Source: Hypericum androsaemum
Lineage: Eukaryota > Streptophyta > Magnoliopsida > Malpighiales > Hypericaceae
Length of the DNA stretch: 64,000 nt
Assembly (NCBI GenBank): GCA_963995505.1
Contig: OZ023190.1
Coordinates: 4,048,516 to 4,112,515, forward strand
Direction: 5' to 3'
A model generated the notes under the pieces. That model worked only from the letters and a program-made list of their open reading frames with translations. It ran no database searches and had not been told where the DNA came from. Below, piece by piece: positions 11,756-23,599 of this stretch; the stretch's first letter is position 1; each line of letters starts with the position of its first letter. Made by a program: the position numbers and the translations under genes.

Positions 11756-12787
11756 TTAGAGAATCATAAATTATTGCAAGGTACACATGAAACTGTATAT
11801 GTAGAGAGACAAGGGTGGTGTGACTCAAGGTGGGATTGTGTTTTGTAATAAAGAATTACATAAACCATGTAACCAGAATCATAACTCATTAGAGTATAAA
11901 TCAAGTCAACTCTTATTATGGGTTGGATAAGAAATTATAACTCTTATGGTCATTGTCATCATAATTAAAATGTCATATCGAGGCATAAAATTTTATCCAT
12001 GCATGTAACCGTCTCTTTTACAGTTGGACCATGAAATTAAAATGACGAAGGTAAAATAAGAAGTCCAAAGTAGTATCCTAACTAGAAATGACCATGAATT
12101 AAATTGAATTCGGATTTGATACGTTTTGTCAAAAATTTGATTCGCATTCAAATTGATTCATACAAATAAGAATTTGTAGTCTAGTTTGTCCTTGCACAAA
12201 TCGAATACGAATTATAGTTTTGATAATTCGAATTAGCCCAAATTCGAATAGTGATCACCCTAATCCCAATGATAAAATATTTATTTCGGAAGGAAGTATA
12301 TCCCAATGACATTAATGAATACGAACCAATGGGAATAAAAGCTATTGAAGATCAATGTCGATATTGATTAACCCCTATGATTAGATATAACGTGTGAGAT
12401 TCTCCAATCCACTTTTAGTATCATGCCTCCAATAATCGTCACTATATACTTATATCTTATCAGCCATAATTGAGAGTTGTAAGAATTTTTCTATCCAATC
12501 ACAACATCTAAGTAATGTGTTGGAAAATTTTTGAAATAGTTATTTTAATGCATCCTCTCAAACGAATCTCATCAGAACGAATTTCATCAGAACGAGTTTT
12601 ACACGAACTTACACTTTACCAAAGTACGAGAAATTTTCAATGAATTGATAAATTTTCAACACTTATAAATAATTCACCAACTTTTACACTAAAAACAAGA
12701 TGAGAATGAGATTATAACTATAAAATGTTTTTCTTTTAGCTTCGTGAGACATTTAATTCAATTATAACTAAAAATAACCTGAGAATG

Positions 12788-12792
12788 AGATT
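12788..12792. repeat. Target-site duplication, left (AGATT)
   Basis: AGATT directly before the 5' LTR, repeated at 25125-25129 directly after the 3' LTR. The uninterrupted paralogous site near 8591 reads GATAATGAGATTCCCATCAT, with one AGATT. This confirms both element ends. Confidence 0.95.
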
Positions 12793-14317
12793 TGATGAGT
12801 GCAGAAACACTCATTCTTTGTGTATGTTTTAGTATTAATTTTCTATTGTTTCTTGTATGTTTGTTCGTTATTTGACATCATTGTCTCGTATTATGTGTTA
12901 TGTTCGTTTTAGTATAGTCTTGTGATTTTTATTGTGATTCTTTCTTGATAGGAGTCTTGGTACGGTCATGGTGGACGTTCGTGTGCCGAGGGACGCGTCA
13001 TAGGCGATCGGATCAGCCGGGACGATTGGCGTGTTGCGAGACCCAAGAGAGCGTAGAGCAAAACTGACCCCTTGCGACGCAAATGACGATAACTTTCTCA
13101 TCTGAAGTCCAATGGAGGCAAGCAAGGTGGCGTTGGAAAGAAGACATCCGGAGCTACAACTTTGTCTTCATGGACTTCTTCAAATTCGGAGTCCAAGTGG
13201 GAGGAATATTGCGTCCAAAGTTGACATTCGAATCTGCCAACAAATCTGACGAGTGGGCCGAATTTTAGGATGTGTTTTGGGCCCATTTTTGGGCATGAAT
13301 AGTGAATTTCGTGGCTGGCACTTCCTAGCCAAAAACTTGTATAAATACCTTCCTTTGATTCCCTTAGGAGACAACTTAGACATTAGTGCTCCACTTTCAT
13401 GTATTGAAGGATTTGTGTTCCACTTTCTCTCCCACCAACACCTCCACTATTGACTCTTTTCCACCTTCCTTCTTCCTCCCAAGAAAAACGTGGGTCACCA
13501 TTGGAGGGGAGTTAAGCCATTGTTGAAGCTTGTGTAGGGAACTTAAAGGAAGAATATTGGATGCTTGAAGACCATCTTGAGCTTTCTCTTACTCTCTCTT
13601 TTAATGTTCTTGCTTTGCTTGCTTTATTCAATGGATGTGTTGAGATGCTTGTTGAATATGAGTGAGTAGTGGATTAGTGAGTTTGGTGCCTTGATGGCAC
13701 CTACTTAGCCAATGGTTTTGTGGGGTTAATATGTTAAGGTTTATGAACTAGTTAATGAGTTTATTGCTTAATCTAGCTTGATCACCTTGATTATGAACTA
13801 AGTTAATGTTAATCGCCGAGAGGGGTTAGGATTAACGGACCATTTAACTAGTTGAGTAGGAACCTATTGATGAGAGATCACCTTAGGCAACTATTTGTCC
13901 TAAGGATGGTAAGTATAGTTGGTGATTAGTTAGATTAGATGGTTAATTTGTCGCGAGAGCGTGGTTAGTTCATCTAAGTCTAGTTAAGAATCGATTTAGA
14001 CTAATTTGTCGCGAGAGCGTTGATTAGTTGTATTCGAAACATCCGGACCATAACACGAACTTAATAAACCCCATATGCCATTTGGTTAATTAGGTTGTCA
14101 TTGGTACCAAGCTCACTCTTGTTTTAAGTATTTTAACCTTCTCCTTCCTTAGTTGTAATTTTACTTCAAGTAGCATAGAGTGTTTGGAATCGACAACTCC
14201 ATTTCTTATAGTCCTAAACTAGTGGTTGAGTCATATTCGTGGCCTAGCTTAGTCCTCGTGGGACGACAATCCCGTAGTTACTCATTATTGCAAGAGGGGT
14301 TAAAATCCTTCCTTTCA
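12793..14317 (+). repeat. 5' LTR of the Athila-like element
   Basis: 1525 bp, TGATGAGTGC...CTTCCTTTCA. A plausible TATAAATA box lies at 13340-13347. The small frames inside it are repeated unchanged in the 3' LTR and do not look like genes. Two GTCGCGAGAGCGT motifs occur near 13950 and 14007. Confidence 0.95.
13340..13347 (+). promoter_or_regulatory. TATA box in 5' LTR
   Basis: TATAAATA within ACTTGTATAAATACCTTCC, identical in the 3' LTR at about 24147. Placed about 550 bp into the LTR, it would separate U3 from R. It is a motif match only. Confidence 0.5.
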
Positions 14318-14319
14318 AT

Positions 14320-14337
14320 TGGCGCCGTTGCCGGGGA
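14320..14337 (+). other. Primer-binding site, tRNA-Asp type
   Basis: TGGCGCCGTTGCCGGGGA begins two bases after the 5' LTR end. It is the reverse complement of the 3' end of plant tRNA-Asp(GUC) including CCA, from memory of that tRNA. This primer is usual for Athila/Tat elements. Confidence 0.85.
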
Positions 14338-14455
14338 CTAAGTACTAGACGCTTAATTTGGCTTACGAACTTGGATTGGGATATTTATTTTTGTTTACTT
14401 GGTTATCGTTACTTAGTGCCTTGGTTGTTTGTCTTACAAGGTACTGATTTGTCGC

Positions 14456-17400
14456 ATGCGCTCAACTCGCTCAACGAACAACATTCCGATCGGAGTAGAT
14501 GTTGACATTGGATACTTGGAAAGGGTGTTGCGACAAGAGAGAAGGACACAAGCAAGGATGAATCAACAACCTCATGTGCAAGAAGCTCCACAAGGAGCTC
14601 CGCAAGGCGATGCGCAAGGAGTTGGAGTTCCTCGAAGGTCTCTCATGGACTATGCTAGGCCCACCTTGAGAGGGGCAATGTCTGGAGTTCCTAGGCCTGC
14701 TATTCAAGCTAACACCTTCGAGATCAAGCCAGCGGTGATTCATATGCTCCAAGCTTCGGTCCAATTCTATGGATTACCGAATGAAGATCCCAACGACCAT
14801 ATTGCTAATTTCCTGGAGATAGCTGACACCTTCAAGCACAATGGAGTGACCGGCGATGCTGTGAAGCTGAGGTTGTTCCCATTTACCTTGAAGGACCAAG
14901 CAAAGATATGGTATAAGAATCTGGTTGGGACAACAATTACGACATGGGAAGAGCTAGCTAATGCCTTCCTTGACAAGTATTTTCCCTTCTCCAAGACAAA
15001 TAGACTCATGAAGGAGATTAACAACTTCCAACAATTCGAGAACGAGTCGTTGAGTGAAGCTTGGGGGAGATTCAAGGGATTACAAAGGAGTTGTCCACAC
15101 CATAATATATCAGAGGAGTCTTTACTCCAAACTTTTTACTTTGGTCTTGGACCCTCTACAAGGGGCACTGTTGATGCCGCCTCCAACGGATCCTTCTTAA
15201 GAAAAGATAGGGATGATGCCCACCACATCTTGGAGGAGTTGGCGGCTACAAACATCCTTATGGAAAATGAGAGAGGAAGACAACCTATTAGCCAGCAAAA
15301 GGGAGTGATTGATGTTGATGTTGCCTCCTCTATTCAAGCTCGATTGGCATTGTTGGCAAGAAAAGTGAACGAGCTTAGCTTGAACAAAACCAATGTGGCA
15401 GCCGTAAAGACAACTTGTGAAGCGTGTGGAAATGTTGGCCATGAGATGCAAGAATGTGCTATGATGAACACGGAAGTGGAGCAAGCACACTTTGTGGGCG
15501 GCCAAGGACAAGGCCAAGGTCAAGGGGAAAATAGGATGGGAAGTAACCCCTATTCCTCCACTTACAATCCGGGGTGGAGAAATCACCCAAACTTCTCTTG
15601 GAAGGGAGGGAATAGCGGCGAAAATATGGCAATGGTCCCTGATAAAGGACCTCCTCTTCGATATCAACCTCAAGGGCCCCCTCCGGGTTTCCAACCACGT
15701 GCGTTCTTGACAGATAGAATGGGTGCTATGGAGGAGAAGTTTGAGAAGTTTATGCACGAAGTTGGAGGTGTGGTTAGCCAACAAAGTCAAATTTTGGCAG
15801 CCATACAACAACAAGGTGCACGGCAGAACAACTTGGAGCAAATTCTCAAGGGACAAGCATTTGCCATGCATAATATGGAGACTCAACTTGGTGAAATTGC
15901 AAAGGCAAGTTCCCACAGACCTTCCGGCTCCCTGCCAAGCTCCACAGAAACCAATCCTCGAGGAGATGTGAATGCAATTTCTTTGAGGAGTGGCAAGGAA
16001 ATAGCTTCTCAAGAGGTAACCCGGAAGAACAATGAAGATCCTATGGAAGCCACTGAGGAGGAGAAAGAAATAGAGGCAGAGAGAGCGAGAAGTCCACTGG
16101 TCGAGAGTGCTGAAGAAGAAGCCTACGTGCCACCACCACCTAAAGCTCCTCGACTACCATTCCCTCAAAGAGTGAAGAAAAAGAATGTGATGGATGACAA
16201 GTTTATTGGCTTCATGGAGAAGATGAAGAACATCCAAATCAGTGTTTCTTTCCTTGAGATGTTGGATCAACTGCCGCAATACTCGAAGTTTCTTAAGGAG
16301 CTCATCACTAAAAAGAGGAAGTGGGAGGATGGGCAGACGGTGGCTCTAACAGCTAACTGTAGTTCTCTTGTCTCCCAGAATCTTCTAACGAAGTTAAAAG
16401 ATCCTGGGAGTTTCACTATTCCTTGTCTTGTTGGTGATGTGGAGTTTCCAAAGTGTTTGTGTGACTTAGGCGCAAGTATCAACTTGATGCCTTTGTCGAT
16501 CTTTCGGAAACTAGGCTTAAGTGAGGTGAAAGCAACATCAATGCTACTCCAATTGGCTGATCAGACCATAAAGAAGCCATTTGGGATCGTGGAGGATGTC
16601 CTGGTAAAGGTTGACAAATTTATCTTCCCAGTGGACTTTGTGGTGCTAGACTTTGTCGAGGATAAAAGTTGTCCATTAATTCTTGGACGACCTTTCCTTA
16701 ACACAGCCCGTACTTATGTTGATGTGCACGGTGGAAGATTGATCCTTCGAGTAGGAGACGAAGAGGTGGTGTTTAAGATGTCCGATGCAATGCGTCACCC
16801 TCTTGATGAGAGCACGTGCATGAAGATTGATCTGGTGGAGGGATGCGTCCATGATTTTGGCAAGGAGATCGTGGCAAGTATTGAGGATAAAATTCTTGAA
16901 GAGCAAGAAGTGGACAACTGTGAAGATTTTGAGGATGAAGATGGGGAGAAAAGTCTCCACGAGGATTTGGAGGTTGACTTGAAGTATCGCACTCCACCAT
17001 CTGTTGTAAAGGCTCCAAAGTTGGAGTTAAAAGAACTACCCTCGCATTTGAGGTATGCGTTCTTGAAGGATGGAGGGCGACTCCCTATTATTATCTCCAA
17101 CAAGCTCTCCAAGGAGCAAGAGGAGAAAGTGCTGAGAATTGTGAACAACCGGATTAAGGCCATGGCTTGGCAAATATCCGATATCAAGGGGATAAGTCCT
17201 GAAATTGTGATGCATCATATTCACATGGAAGAGGGAGCAAAACCGAGGGTGGATCGGCAAAGAAGATTGAATCCTCACATGAAAGAAGTGGTAAAAAAGG
17301 AGGTGATGAAGCTGCTAAAGGCTGGAATTATTTACCACATCTCCGATAGTGAATGGGTAAGCCCGATCCACTGTGTCCCGAAAAAGGGAGGAATGACTGT

Positions 17401-19513
17401 TGTGATCAATGATGAGGGCGAGCTCATCTCCACAAGGACGGTGATAGGATGGCGAGTGTGTGTTGACTATCGGAAACTGAATGATGCCACACGTAAGGAT
17501 CATTTTCCTCTTCCATTCATTGATCAAATGTTGGAAAGAATTTCTGGGTATTCTCACTATTGCTTTTTGGATGGGTACTCGGGCTATAACCAAATTGCAA
17601 TATACCCAAGAGATCAAGAGAAGACCTCCTTCACTTGTCCTTTTGGTATTTTTGCCTATCGACGAATGCCGTTTGGATTGAGTTGTGCTCCCGCAACATT
17701 CCAACGATGCATGGAGGCTATCTTTTGGGAAATGAATGAGAAGATTATGGAGATCTTCATGGATGATTTCTCGATGTTCGGAGAATCGTTTGATAGTTGC
17801 TTGGCCAATTTGGACAGAGTATTGGAGAGATGTGAAGAGAAGAACCTTGTTCTAAATTGGGAGAAGTGTCATTTCATGGTGGATGATGGAATCGTTCTTG
17901 GGCATAAGATCTCCAAAGCTGGTATTGAAGTTGACAGAGCTAAGACGGAAGCAATAGAGAAGATGGGAGCACCGACTTCGGTCAAGGGAGTGAGAGCCTA
18001 TTTGGGCCATGCAGGATTTTACCGAAGGTTTATCAAAGATTTCTCCCTTATTGCAAAGCCGCTCACCACTTTGCTGTTTAAGGAGGTGCCTTTCAATTTT
18101 GATGAGCCATATCTGAAAGCATTTGATTCTCTAAAGAAGGCTCTTGTCACAGCTCCGGTTATCTCCTCTCCTGACTGGGAGTTACCGTTTGAAATAATGT
18201 GTGATGCAAGTGATATCGCATTGGGATGTGTGCTTGGTCAAAAGAAGGAGGGAAAGCTTCATGTCATCTACTATGCTAGTAGAGTGTTGGCGGGAGCCCA
18301 GCTTAACTACACGACCACAGAGAAGGAGATGTTGGCTGTTGTATACGCTTGTGACAAATTTTGGCCATACCTACTTGGGTCGAAGGTGATCATCTACACT
18401 GACCATGCGGCTTTGAGGTATTTATTCTCTAAAAATGATGCCAAGCCTAGACTCATGCGCTGGATTTTATTGCTCCAAGAATTTGACTTGTCCATCAAGG
18501 ATAAGAAAGGCTGTGAAAATGTTATCGCGGATCATCTCTCTCGGCTAGAACATAGCGAAGGAATGGAGACTGAAGGTGAGATTCAAGAAGAGTTTCCAGA
18601 TGAAGCTTTGATGATGGTGAATCAGGTGGTGGTACCATGGTATGCTGATTTTGCCAACTTCCTTGTTGGTGACATTATTCCATCCGATTTGAGTTATCCC
18701 CAACGGAAGAAATTTCTAAGGGATGCTCAGCTGTTTCTGTGGGATGAGCCTTATCTCTTTAAGAGGTGTAGCGATGGAGTGCTTCGACGGTGCATTGCGG
18801 ATGATGAAGTGATGGCTATTCTGGAGCAATGTCATAGTACTCCATATTCCGGTCACTATGGAGCAACGAGAACCGCATCACGAGTCTTTGAATGCGGGTT
18901 TTATTGGCCCAATATTTTTAAGGATGCTCGTTCTTTTGTTGCTCAGTGTGATCGATGCCAAAGGACCGGAAATATTTCAAAGAGGAATGAAATGCCTCTC
19001 TCTGGAATTCTAGAAGTGGAGCTCTTTGATGTTTGGGGCTTGGACTTCATGGGACCTTTCCCAACCTCTAATGGCAACAAGTATATCTTGGTGGGAGTGG
19101 ACTACGTATCTAAGTGGGTGGAAGCTTGGGCATCACCAACCAATGATGCTAAGGTGGTCATTCGCTTTATCAAAAAGCTCTTTTCAAGATTTGGAGTGCC
19201 AAGGGCTATCATTAGCGATGGTGGTTCACACTTTTGCAACCGACCATTTGAGATTTTATTGAAGAGGTACGGGGTCACACACAAGGTTGCTACACCTTAT
19301 CATCCCCAAACAAGTGGGCAAGTGGAACTCTCCAACCAGGAATTGAAGAAGATCCTTGAAAAGACGGTTGGAGGAGCAAGGAAGGATTGGGCAAATAAGC
19401 TTGATGATGCCTTATGGGCATACCGAACGGCATTCAAAACGCCTATCGGGATGTCCCCATACAAACTTGTTTATGGCAAGGCATGCCACCTTCCCGTAGA
19501 GCTAGAGCACTGA
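14456..19513 (+). CDS. Gag-Pol polyprotein of the Athila-like element, ends at an in-frame stop
   Basis: One frame encodes Gag, protease, reverse transcriptase, RNase H and integrase. The first ATG is at 14456; an upstream TTG at 14429 is in frame but is not a likely start. Residue positions from that ATG: Gag core near 137-210; CX2CX4HX4C zinc knuckle near 320; aspartic protease CDLGAS near 668; RT from [11 protein letters not shown] near 999, with catalytic FMDD near 1101; RNase H from CDASDIALG near 1248, including the TDHAALRYL segment; integrase zinc-binding HHCC near 1460-1500; DDE catalytic residues near 1528 (GLDFMGP), 1587 (SDGGSHF) and 1622 (GQVELSN). A TGA at 19511-19513 interrupts the integrase C-terminal part. 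The frame stays open beyond it for 136 codons, so the stop looks like a recent nonsense mutation. Confidence 0.95.
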   Translation: MRSTRSTNNIPIGVDVDIGYLERVLRQERRTQARMNQQPHVQEAPQGAPQGDAQGVGVPRRSLMDYARPTLRGAMSGVPRPAIQANTFEIKPAVIHMLQASVQFYGLPNEDPNDHIANFLEIADTFKHNGVTGDAVKLRLFPFTLKDQAKIWYKNLVGTTITTWEELANAFLDKYFPFSKTNRLMKEINNFQQFENESLSEAWGRFKGLQRSCPHHNISEESLLQTFYFGLGPSTRGTVDAASNGSFLRKDRDDAHHILEELAATNILMENERGRQPISQQKGVIDVDVASSIQARLALLARKVNELSLNKTNVAAVKTTCEACGNVGHEMQECAMMNTEVEQAHFVGGQGQGQGQGENRMGSNPYSSTYNPGWRNHPNFSWKGGNSGENMAMVPDKGPPLRYQPQGPPPGFQPRAFLTDRMGAMEEKFEKFMHEVGGVVSQQSQILAAIQQQGARQNNLEQILKGQAFAMHNMETQLGEIAKASSHRPSGSLPSSTETNPRGDVNAISLRSGKEIASQEVTRKNNEDPMEATEEEKEIEAERARSPLVESAEEEAYVPPPPKAPRLPFPQRVKKKNVMDDKFIGFMEKMKNIQISVSFLEMLDQLPQYSKFLKELITKKRKWEDGQTVALTANCSSLVSQNLLTKLKDPGSFTIPCLVGDVEFPKCLCDLGASINLMPLSIFRKLGLSEVKATSMLLQLADQTIKKPFGIVEDVLVKVDKFIFPVDFVVLDFVEDKSCPLILGRPFLNTARTYVDVHGGRLILRVGDEEVVFKMSDAMRHPLDESTCMKIDLVEGCVHDFGKEIVASIEDKILEEQEVDNCEDFEDEDGEKSLHEDLEVDLKYRTPPSVVKAPKLELKELPSHLRYAFLKDGGRLPIIISNKLSKEQEEKVLRIVNNRIKAMAWQISDIKGISPEIVMHHIHMEEGAKPRVDRQRRLNPHMKEVVKKEVMKLLKAGIIYHISDSEWVSPIHCVPKKGGMTVVINDEGELISTRTVIGWRVCVDYRKLNDATRKDHFPLPFIDQMLERISGYSHYCFLDGYSGYNQIAIYPRDQEKTSFTCPFGIFAYRRMPFGLSCAPATFQRCMEAIFWEMNEKIMEIFMDDFSMFGESFDSCLANLDRVLERCEEKNLVLNWEKCHFMVDDGIVLGHKISKAGIEVDRAKTEAIEKMGAPTSVKGVRAYLGHAGFYRRFIKDFSLIAKPLTTLLFKEVPFNFDEPYLKAFDSLKKALVTAPVISSPDWELPFEIMCDASDIALGCVLGQKKEGKLHVIYYASRVLAGAQLNYTTTEKEMLAVVYACDKFWPYLLGSKVIIYTDHAALRYLFSKNDAKPRLMRWILLLQEFDLSIKDKKGCENVIADHLSRLEHSEGMETEGEIQEEFPDEALMMVNQVVVPWYADFANFLVGDIIPSDLSYPQRKKFLRDAQLFLWDEPYLFKRCSDGVLRRCIADDEVMAILEQCHSTPYSGHYGATRTASRVFECGFYWPNIFKDARSFVAQCDRCQRTGNISKRNEMPLSGILEVELFDVWGLDFMGPFPTSNGNKYILVGVDYVSKWVEAWASPTNDAKVVIRFIKKLFSRFGVPRAIISDGGSHFCNRPFEILLKRYGVTHKVATPYHPQTSGQVELSNQELKKILEKTVGGARKDWANKLDDALWAYRTAFKTPIGMSPYKLVYGKACHLPVELEH

Positions 19514-19924
19514 GCATTTTGGGCTATCAAGACCCTCAACTACGACTACAAAAAGGCCGGTGAACGAAGGGTATTACAACTTGAAGAGTTGGATGAAATT
19601 CGGGACATGGCGTTCGAGAGCTCTAGATTCTACAAGGCAAGTACAAAGAGGAGACATGATGCCCATATTGTCAAGAAAGAGTTCAAGGAGGGCCAACAAG
19701 TTTTGCTTTACAACTCCAGATTGAGACTATTCCCAGGGAAACTCAAGTCGAAGTGGAGTGGCCCGTTCAAGATTGTGAAGGTTTTCCCATTCGGAGCCCT
19801 CGAGTTAGAAGGAGAAGATGGAGGAGTTTTCAAGGTGAATGGCCAAAGGTGCAAGATTTACCTTGGTGGGAATATTGAGCGACAAGCGGAAGTGCAATCC
19901 GTCACCTCACTCTCCAATGCATGA
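19514..19924 (+). pseudogene. Cut-off C-terminal part of integrase, in frame after the stop
   Basis: The same frame as Gag-Pol continues from 19514 to a TGA at 19922-19924. It contains the usual plant gypsy integrase tail: a basic segment (FYKASTKRRHDAH), a GPFKIVKVFPFGALEL motif (GPY/F-like) and a hydrophilic end. No start codon is well placed for separate translation. It is read as the detached end of Pol, not as its own gene. Confidence 0.85.
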
Positions 19925-20220
19925 ACAAGGGGAGTACAGTCAAGCTAACGACTATAACTTAGCATGTTTTCGTGTTGTCTTTTTATTTTCATTTTTTTTG
20001 TGTGCGTCTCCTTTTTATGTATTGCTCGTATCCTAATGCGGTTTTGATGTGTTACTTTCATGCTCAGGGGGAGGTCTCTCGTATTTTGGAGGTGATTCGG
20101 ACGATTTGATGATCGACAAGACACTTGGGGGCGTAGCCCCCGCCGTGGAAAACTGGGATCGACCTGTGGCTCAACGAGGAGGAAATTTCTCTGGACGTTG
20201 GTGAGAGGGAAAACCGAAGA

Positions 20221-20520
20221 GGCCACGATCGTGGCCCAGCCAAGCCAAAATATGCCACGGTCGTGGCCAACTCTCTGTGAGTCCGCGTAAGGAAAAACCG
20301 AAGAGGCCACGATCGTGGCTCAGCCAAGGCAAAACATGCCACGGTCGTGGCCAACTTTCTGTAAGACAGAGTAAGGGAAAAAAGAAGAGGCCACGGTCGT
20401 GGCCCAGCCAAGCAAAAACATGCCACGGTCGTGGCCAACCCTCTGTAACTCAGGAACATGTAAAAAGCCATAGGCCACGGTCGTGGCAAACTTACTGCCT
20501 CTCATACCATGGTCGTGGTC
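20221..20520 (+). repeat. 84-bp tandem repeat with internal palindromes
   Basis: GGCCACG(A/G)TCGTGGC starts at 20221, 20305, 20389 and 20473, exactly 84 bp apart. A second core, GCCACGGTCGTGGCC, starts 33 bp later in each unit (20254, 20338, 20422; degenerate near 20506). GGCCACGATCGTGGCC is a perfect 16-bp palindrome. The array lies between pol and the third frame of the Athila-like element. The minus-strand frame through it merely reflects the period being divisible by three. Confidence 0.95.
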
Positions 20521-20779
20521 CTTTCTGTAAGACATTCATCCTCCATTCTCCTCTCCAACCTCAAATCCCCTATTCTCTCCTTTAGAACCCCACGCAAGAA
20601 ACTCTCCCAATCATCCTATTCAACCAACTCCTTCATTCTCTAAACCAATTACCCATCCCATTTCCATCTCCTCCCTCACAAAAGCTCAAACACCTCATTA
20701 ATTTCATTACCCACTACCAAATCCCCAAATTTTCATCCTTGAACCCTAGTTCGCCCCAACACCAAATTTGAGAGATTCA

Positions 20780-21958
20780 ATGGCACCCAGAGCTATCAAG
20801 GCGAAGAAGGACAAGCAATTGACAAGACGAAGGGTCGAGGCTCAACATGCACCCCTGGCGGACATGAAAGCTCGTGGTAGCAAGGACTTCCGCAAACAGT
20901 ACAACGCCCCATTCTTCATTGCTTCGCAAGAGGAAGGTGAAAAGTTCCAAGCCCTTTCTACTCTTCCACATCCACGTGGTCATTATTTGGACCATAGTTT
21001 CTTGTTTAAAATGACATTAATGAAGAAAATGAAAGAGTTTGCTAGGCACCTTGGTTGGACGGAATTTATGTTTACTCCTATGCCTGGAATTCCAAACTTG
21101 GTGCTTGAATTTTACACTACATTGGACTTTTTGGACAAAACACGATTTAAATGTCGCCTCGGTGATTTCGAGTTTGTGGTTGATGAAGATGTCTTGTCAA
21201 ATGCATGTGATATTGAAAAGGGTGGTCTTTCTAAAATCAATACGTTTAATGTGGAGGAATTTTGGGAATCGCTTACAGGATTTCCAAAATTTCAAGCCCG
21301 AAATTGTCCTAATGGTTTGATTGAAGATGGCCCTCTTCTCTTGCTTCACAAGTTTATTTGCACTTCACTTTTTGGTAAATTGGAGGATAATAAGATTCAA
21401 CAACGTGAATTGTTTATCTTATATTGTGTGAAGATGCAATTAAAGTTCAACTCAATTTCATGCATGTTTGATGTCTTTCGGGAAACCTCGAGAAAGAACC
21501 CAAGGAAGTTGCCTCTTGGACACATTATTACCACTTTGGCTTTGTCCTTTGGCAGAATTGATGAACAATCCTTGGAGTTGTTGCATTCCACAATACCATT
21601 CTATACAATGGAAAGTATGCGGCGAGCAGAGGTGGTGAACAAGTACTCTCAATTCCTCCGCCCAGCGGAGAGACTATGTTGGAAGCTACACCAAGATGAA
21701 AGGGCAAGGTCTGTGGAAGGAAGTACGCCTTCAGGAGAGGAAGATCAAGATGAAGGACGTGAAGATGTAGCACCATCTTGGGTGCCCGGTTCCGCACCTG
21801 ACCGATGGAGTGAGGTCCTTGAGGTAATGCAGACCATGAATGCCCGAACCAAACGAATGGAGCGGGAACTTCGACATCAAGGCTACTACATTCAGAAACT
21901 GGTGGAGCGATCCGGATACAACATCCCACCACCACCACCATCTCCACCTCAAGACTAA
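20780..21958 (+). CDS. Athila-type third ORF (env-position protein)
   Basis: A frame of 392 residues from the ATG at 20780; an in-frame TTG at 20768 is ignored. It starts with a basic segment (APRAIKAKKDKQLTRRR) and has a central region with IPNLVLEFYTTLDFLD and RLGDFEFVVDEDVLSNAC. This resembles the 'putative plant transposon protein' / ATHILA ORF family, as I recall it. It ends in an acidic stretch, a coiled-coil-like MNARTKRMERELRHQG, and a proline run. No signal peptide or clear membrane span is visible, so evidence for an envelope role is lacking; the name reflects position only. The frame is intact. Confidence 0.7.
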   Translation: MAPRAIKAKKDKQLTRRRVEAQHAPLADMKARGSKDFRKQYNAPFFIASQEEGEKFQALSTLPHPRGHYLDHSFLFKMTLMKKMKEFARHLGWTEFMFTPMPGIPNLVLEFYTTLDFLDKTRFKCRLGDFEFVVDEDVLSNACDIEKGGLSKINTFNVEEFWESLTGFPKFQARNCPNGLIEDGPLLLLHKFICTSLFGKLEDNKIQQRELFILYCVKMQLKFNSISCMFDVFRETSRKNPRKLPLGHIITTLALSFGRIDEQSLELLHSTIPFYTMESMRRAEVVNKYSQFLRPAERLCWKLHQDERARSVEGSTPSGEEDQDEGREDVAPSWVPGSAPDRWSEVLEVMQTMNARTKRMERELRHQGYYIQKLVERSGYNIPPPPPSPPQD

Positions 21959-22156
21959 GGGGCGTTTCCTATCACTTTGTTCTTCCTTTGTTATTTTCAT
22001 GTTTGTGTGATGTCTTCAGTTTGCTTTATGTCTTTGTGATGTCTTGTTCTTCATTGTTTGATTGCTGTTCATGCTTGCTTCTTAATGCATTTGTTTGTAT
22101 AGTTCAATTGTTTAGTTGTATGTGTGCTCCCTCCACCTTGAGGACAAGGTGTTCTT

Positions 22157-22172
22157 CAAGTGTGGGGGTGTG
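22157..22172 (+). other. Second copy of the pre-LTR purine-rich motif
   Basis: TTGAGGACAAG at 22138-22148 followed by CAAGTGTGGGGGTGTGG matches the motif pair that directly precedes the 3' LTR (23567-23577 and 23586-23601). It lies 180 bp after the third frame and could be an internal polypurine tract or the trace of a rearrangement. Confidence 0.6.
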
Positions 22173-22877
22173 GTTCCACTTAGGAATCCTTTATGTGTTT
22201 AGCTCTAGTTTGTTTTGATCAGGTAATGATTTGGCATGAATTTTTCAAAATTTGACCCCCTTCAAAACTCTTTAACTTGTGTTAGAAGCAAACCACGCAC
22301 CTAGTTAGGAAATGAACTCGAGCACAAGGCCTAAGAACTTGTAGAAACCTCACCCTCGGTTGTTTAGACTAGTGGTCTCATTATGTAGATTAGACTAGAG
22401 GGTTGATGTGTGACCTTGTGAGGAACTTTGAGCCGAAGGAGGAGACAACCGTCTTCATTTATTCATGAGGTGCCTACATGAGTTCGGTTGATCGAGGTAT
22501 CCTACTAGTACTTGACATGGTCTTGGTTATGTGGCGTTAGTGAATGACGGGAGCTAATCCTTTGAATTTGAGCCTAGAGCTTTAGAGCCAAGAACCTTTA
22601 TATCCATTGCTTTAACCCATTGAGCTTAGCCATTCATTGATTATATTATATGTATACCAACTTTAAGCCTTATATCCATCATCCTCCCGACCTTTGGTCA
22701 TCCGATTCGAGGACGCATAGGTTTACACCTTTTGGGGATGTTATGTATTGGGTTTAGTTGGTAGCTTAGTGTTCATGTGCGTTACTTCATTGGGAATTTG
22801 GGTAATTGAGAGGCCATACAAAGAAGCCGAGTTCTTGCCTAGAAAAAGCCAAGTTTGTGTTTGTGTTTGTATTTGTA

Positions 22878-22956
22878 GAAAGATGAAAAAGAAAGAAAAG
22901 AAAAAAAAAGGGAGGAAAAAAGAAAAAAAAAGGAAGAAGAAAAGAAAAAAAAAAGT
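22878..22956 (+). repeat. A/G-only low-complexity tract
   Basis: About 80 bp of almost pure purine (AAGAAAGAAAAG-like, with GGAGG interruptions) in the non-coding 3' part of the Athila-like element, just after a GTTTGT run. Lys-rich or Phe-rich frames here are artefacts. The rest of 21959-23599 is non-coding; I see no gene in it. Confidence 0.85.
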
Positions 22957-23586
22957 GAATGTTGAATAAGGCATTAATAATTGGCATAACTCGTGCTACA
23001 CGGTCTTAGGAAATGGGTGGATTTTGGGAATGTGCTTTAGCGATTTATGGTGAAGATGTTTAGAATAGACGAGTGACTAGAGTACTTTTGTAACATGTCC
23101 TCGGATTGGGTGGTTTAACTACTATCCATACATATTTTCTCACCTTTACCTTAGCCCCATTTATAACCCGATTGAAAGCTCCTCGTTCACGAGCAACCAC
23201 ATGATTTTGAGACACTGTTGAGTAGGACGTAGGATACTTTGAAAGACATCGATCATGTATGCGAGAGATAGGAAGTTGGCTACTTACAAATCGTGAGCTA
23301 AAATTTCCGAACCTCTGAGTGGTTAACCTTCTAGTGTCTTTTACATAGTGATAACACTTGGTTAAACCATCGAGTGGTGAGGTGTCAACCGGTTCTTACT
23401 CTTTGTGTTTGGGTTGATGAACTAACTAGGTTGTGGGGTGCACTTTTGATGTAAGTTTGAGATTTTGAGGGGAGTTAAATTGTAAATTTATCATGCCTAG
23501 TCTTGTCCTTCTCATGTTTTCTTTCTTATGTGATTGTGTTTGTGATTGTCTTTGTATGAGTCTTGCTTGAGGACAAGCAAAGATTC

Positions 23587-23599
23587 AAGTGTGGGGGTG
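23587..23599 (+). other. Polypurine tract at 3' LTR
   Basis: AAGTGTGGGGGTG abuts the TGATGAGTGC start of the 3' LTR, the expected site for plus-strand DNA priming. Confidence 0.85.

Noticed and set aside
13040..13082. tRNA genes in or near the LTRs and SINEs
   Set aside because: Only isolated box-A/box-B-like matches were found. No full cloverleaf with anticodon and acceptor stem could be drawn.
12898..13453. Several 60-75 codon frames repeated at 23705-24260
   Set aside because: They lie inside both LTRs, have no domain, and contain differences that do not favour silent sites.
20221..20520. CRISPR-like spaced repeats
   Set aside because: The repeat unit is 84 bp with no unique spacers, and it lies inside a plant retrotransposon.
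20064..20585. Overlapping frames on both strands with repeated Trp-Pro-Leu or His-Gly-Arg-Gly text
   Set aside because: They arise from the 84-bp tandem array, whose period is divisible by three. There is no start context and no known domain.
22741..22987. Phe-rich or Lys-rich small frames
   Set aside because: Low-complexity purine tract in the non-coding 3' part of the Athila-like element.
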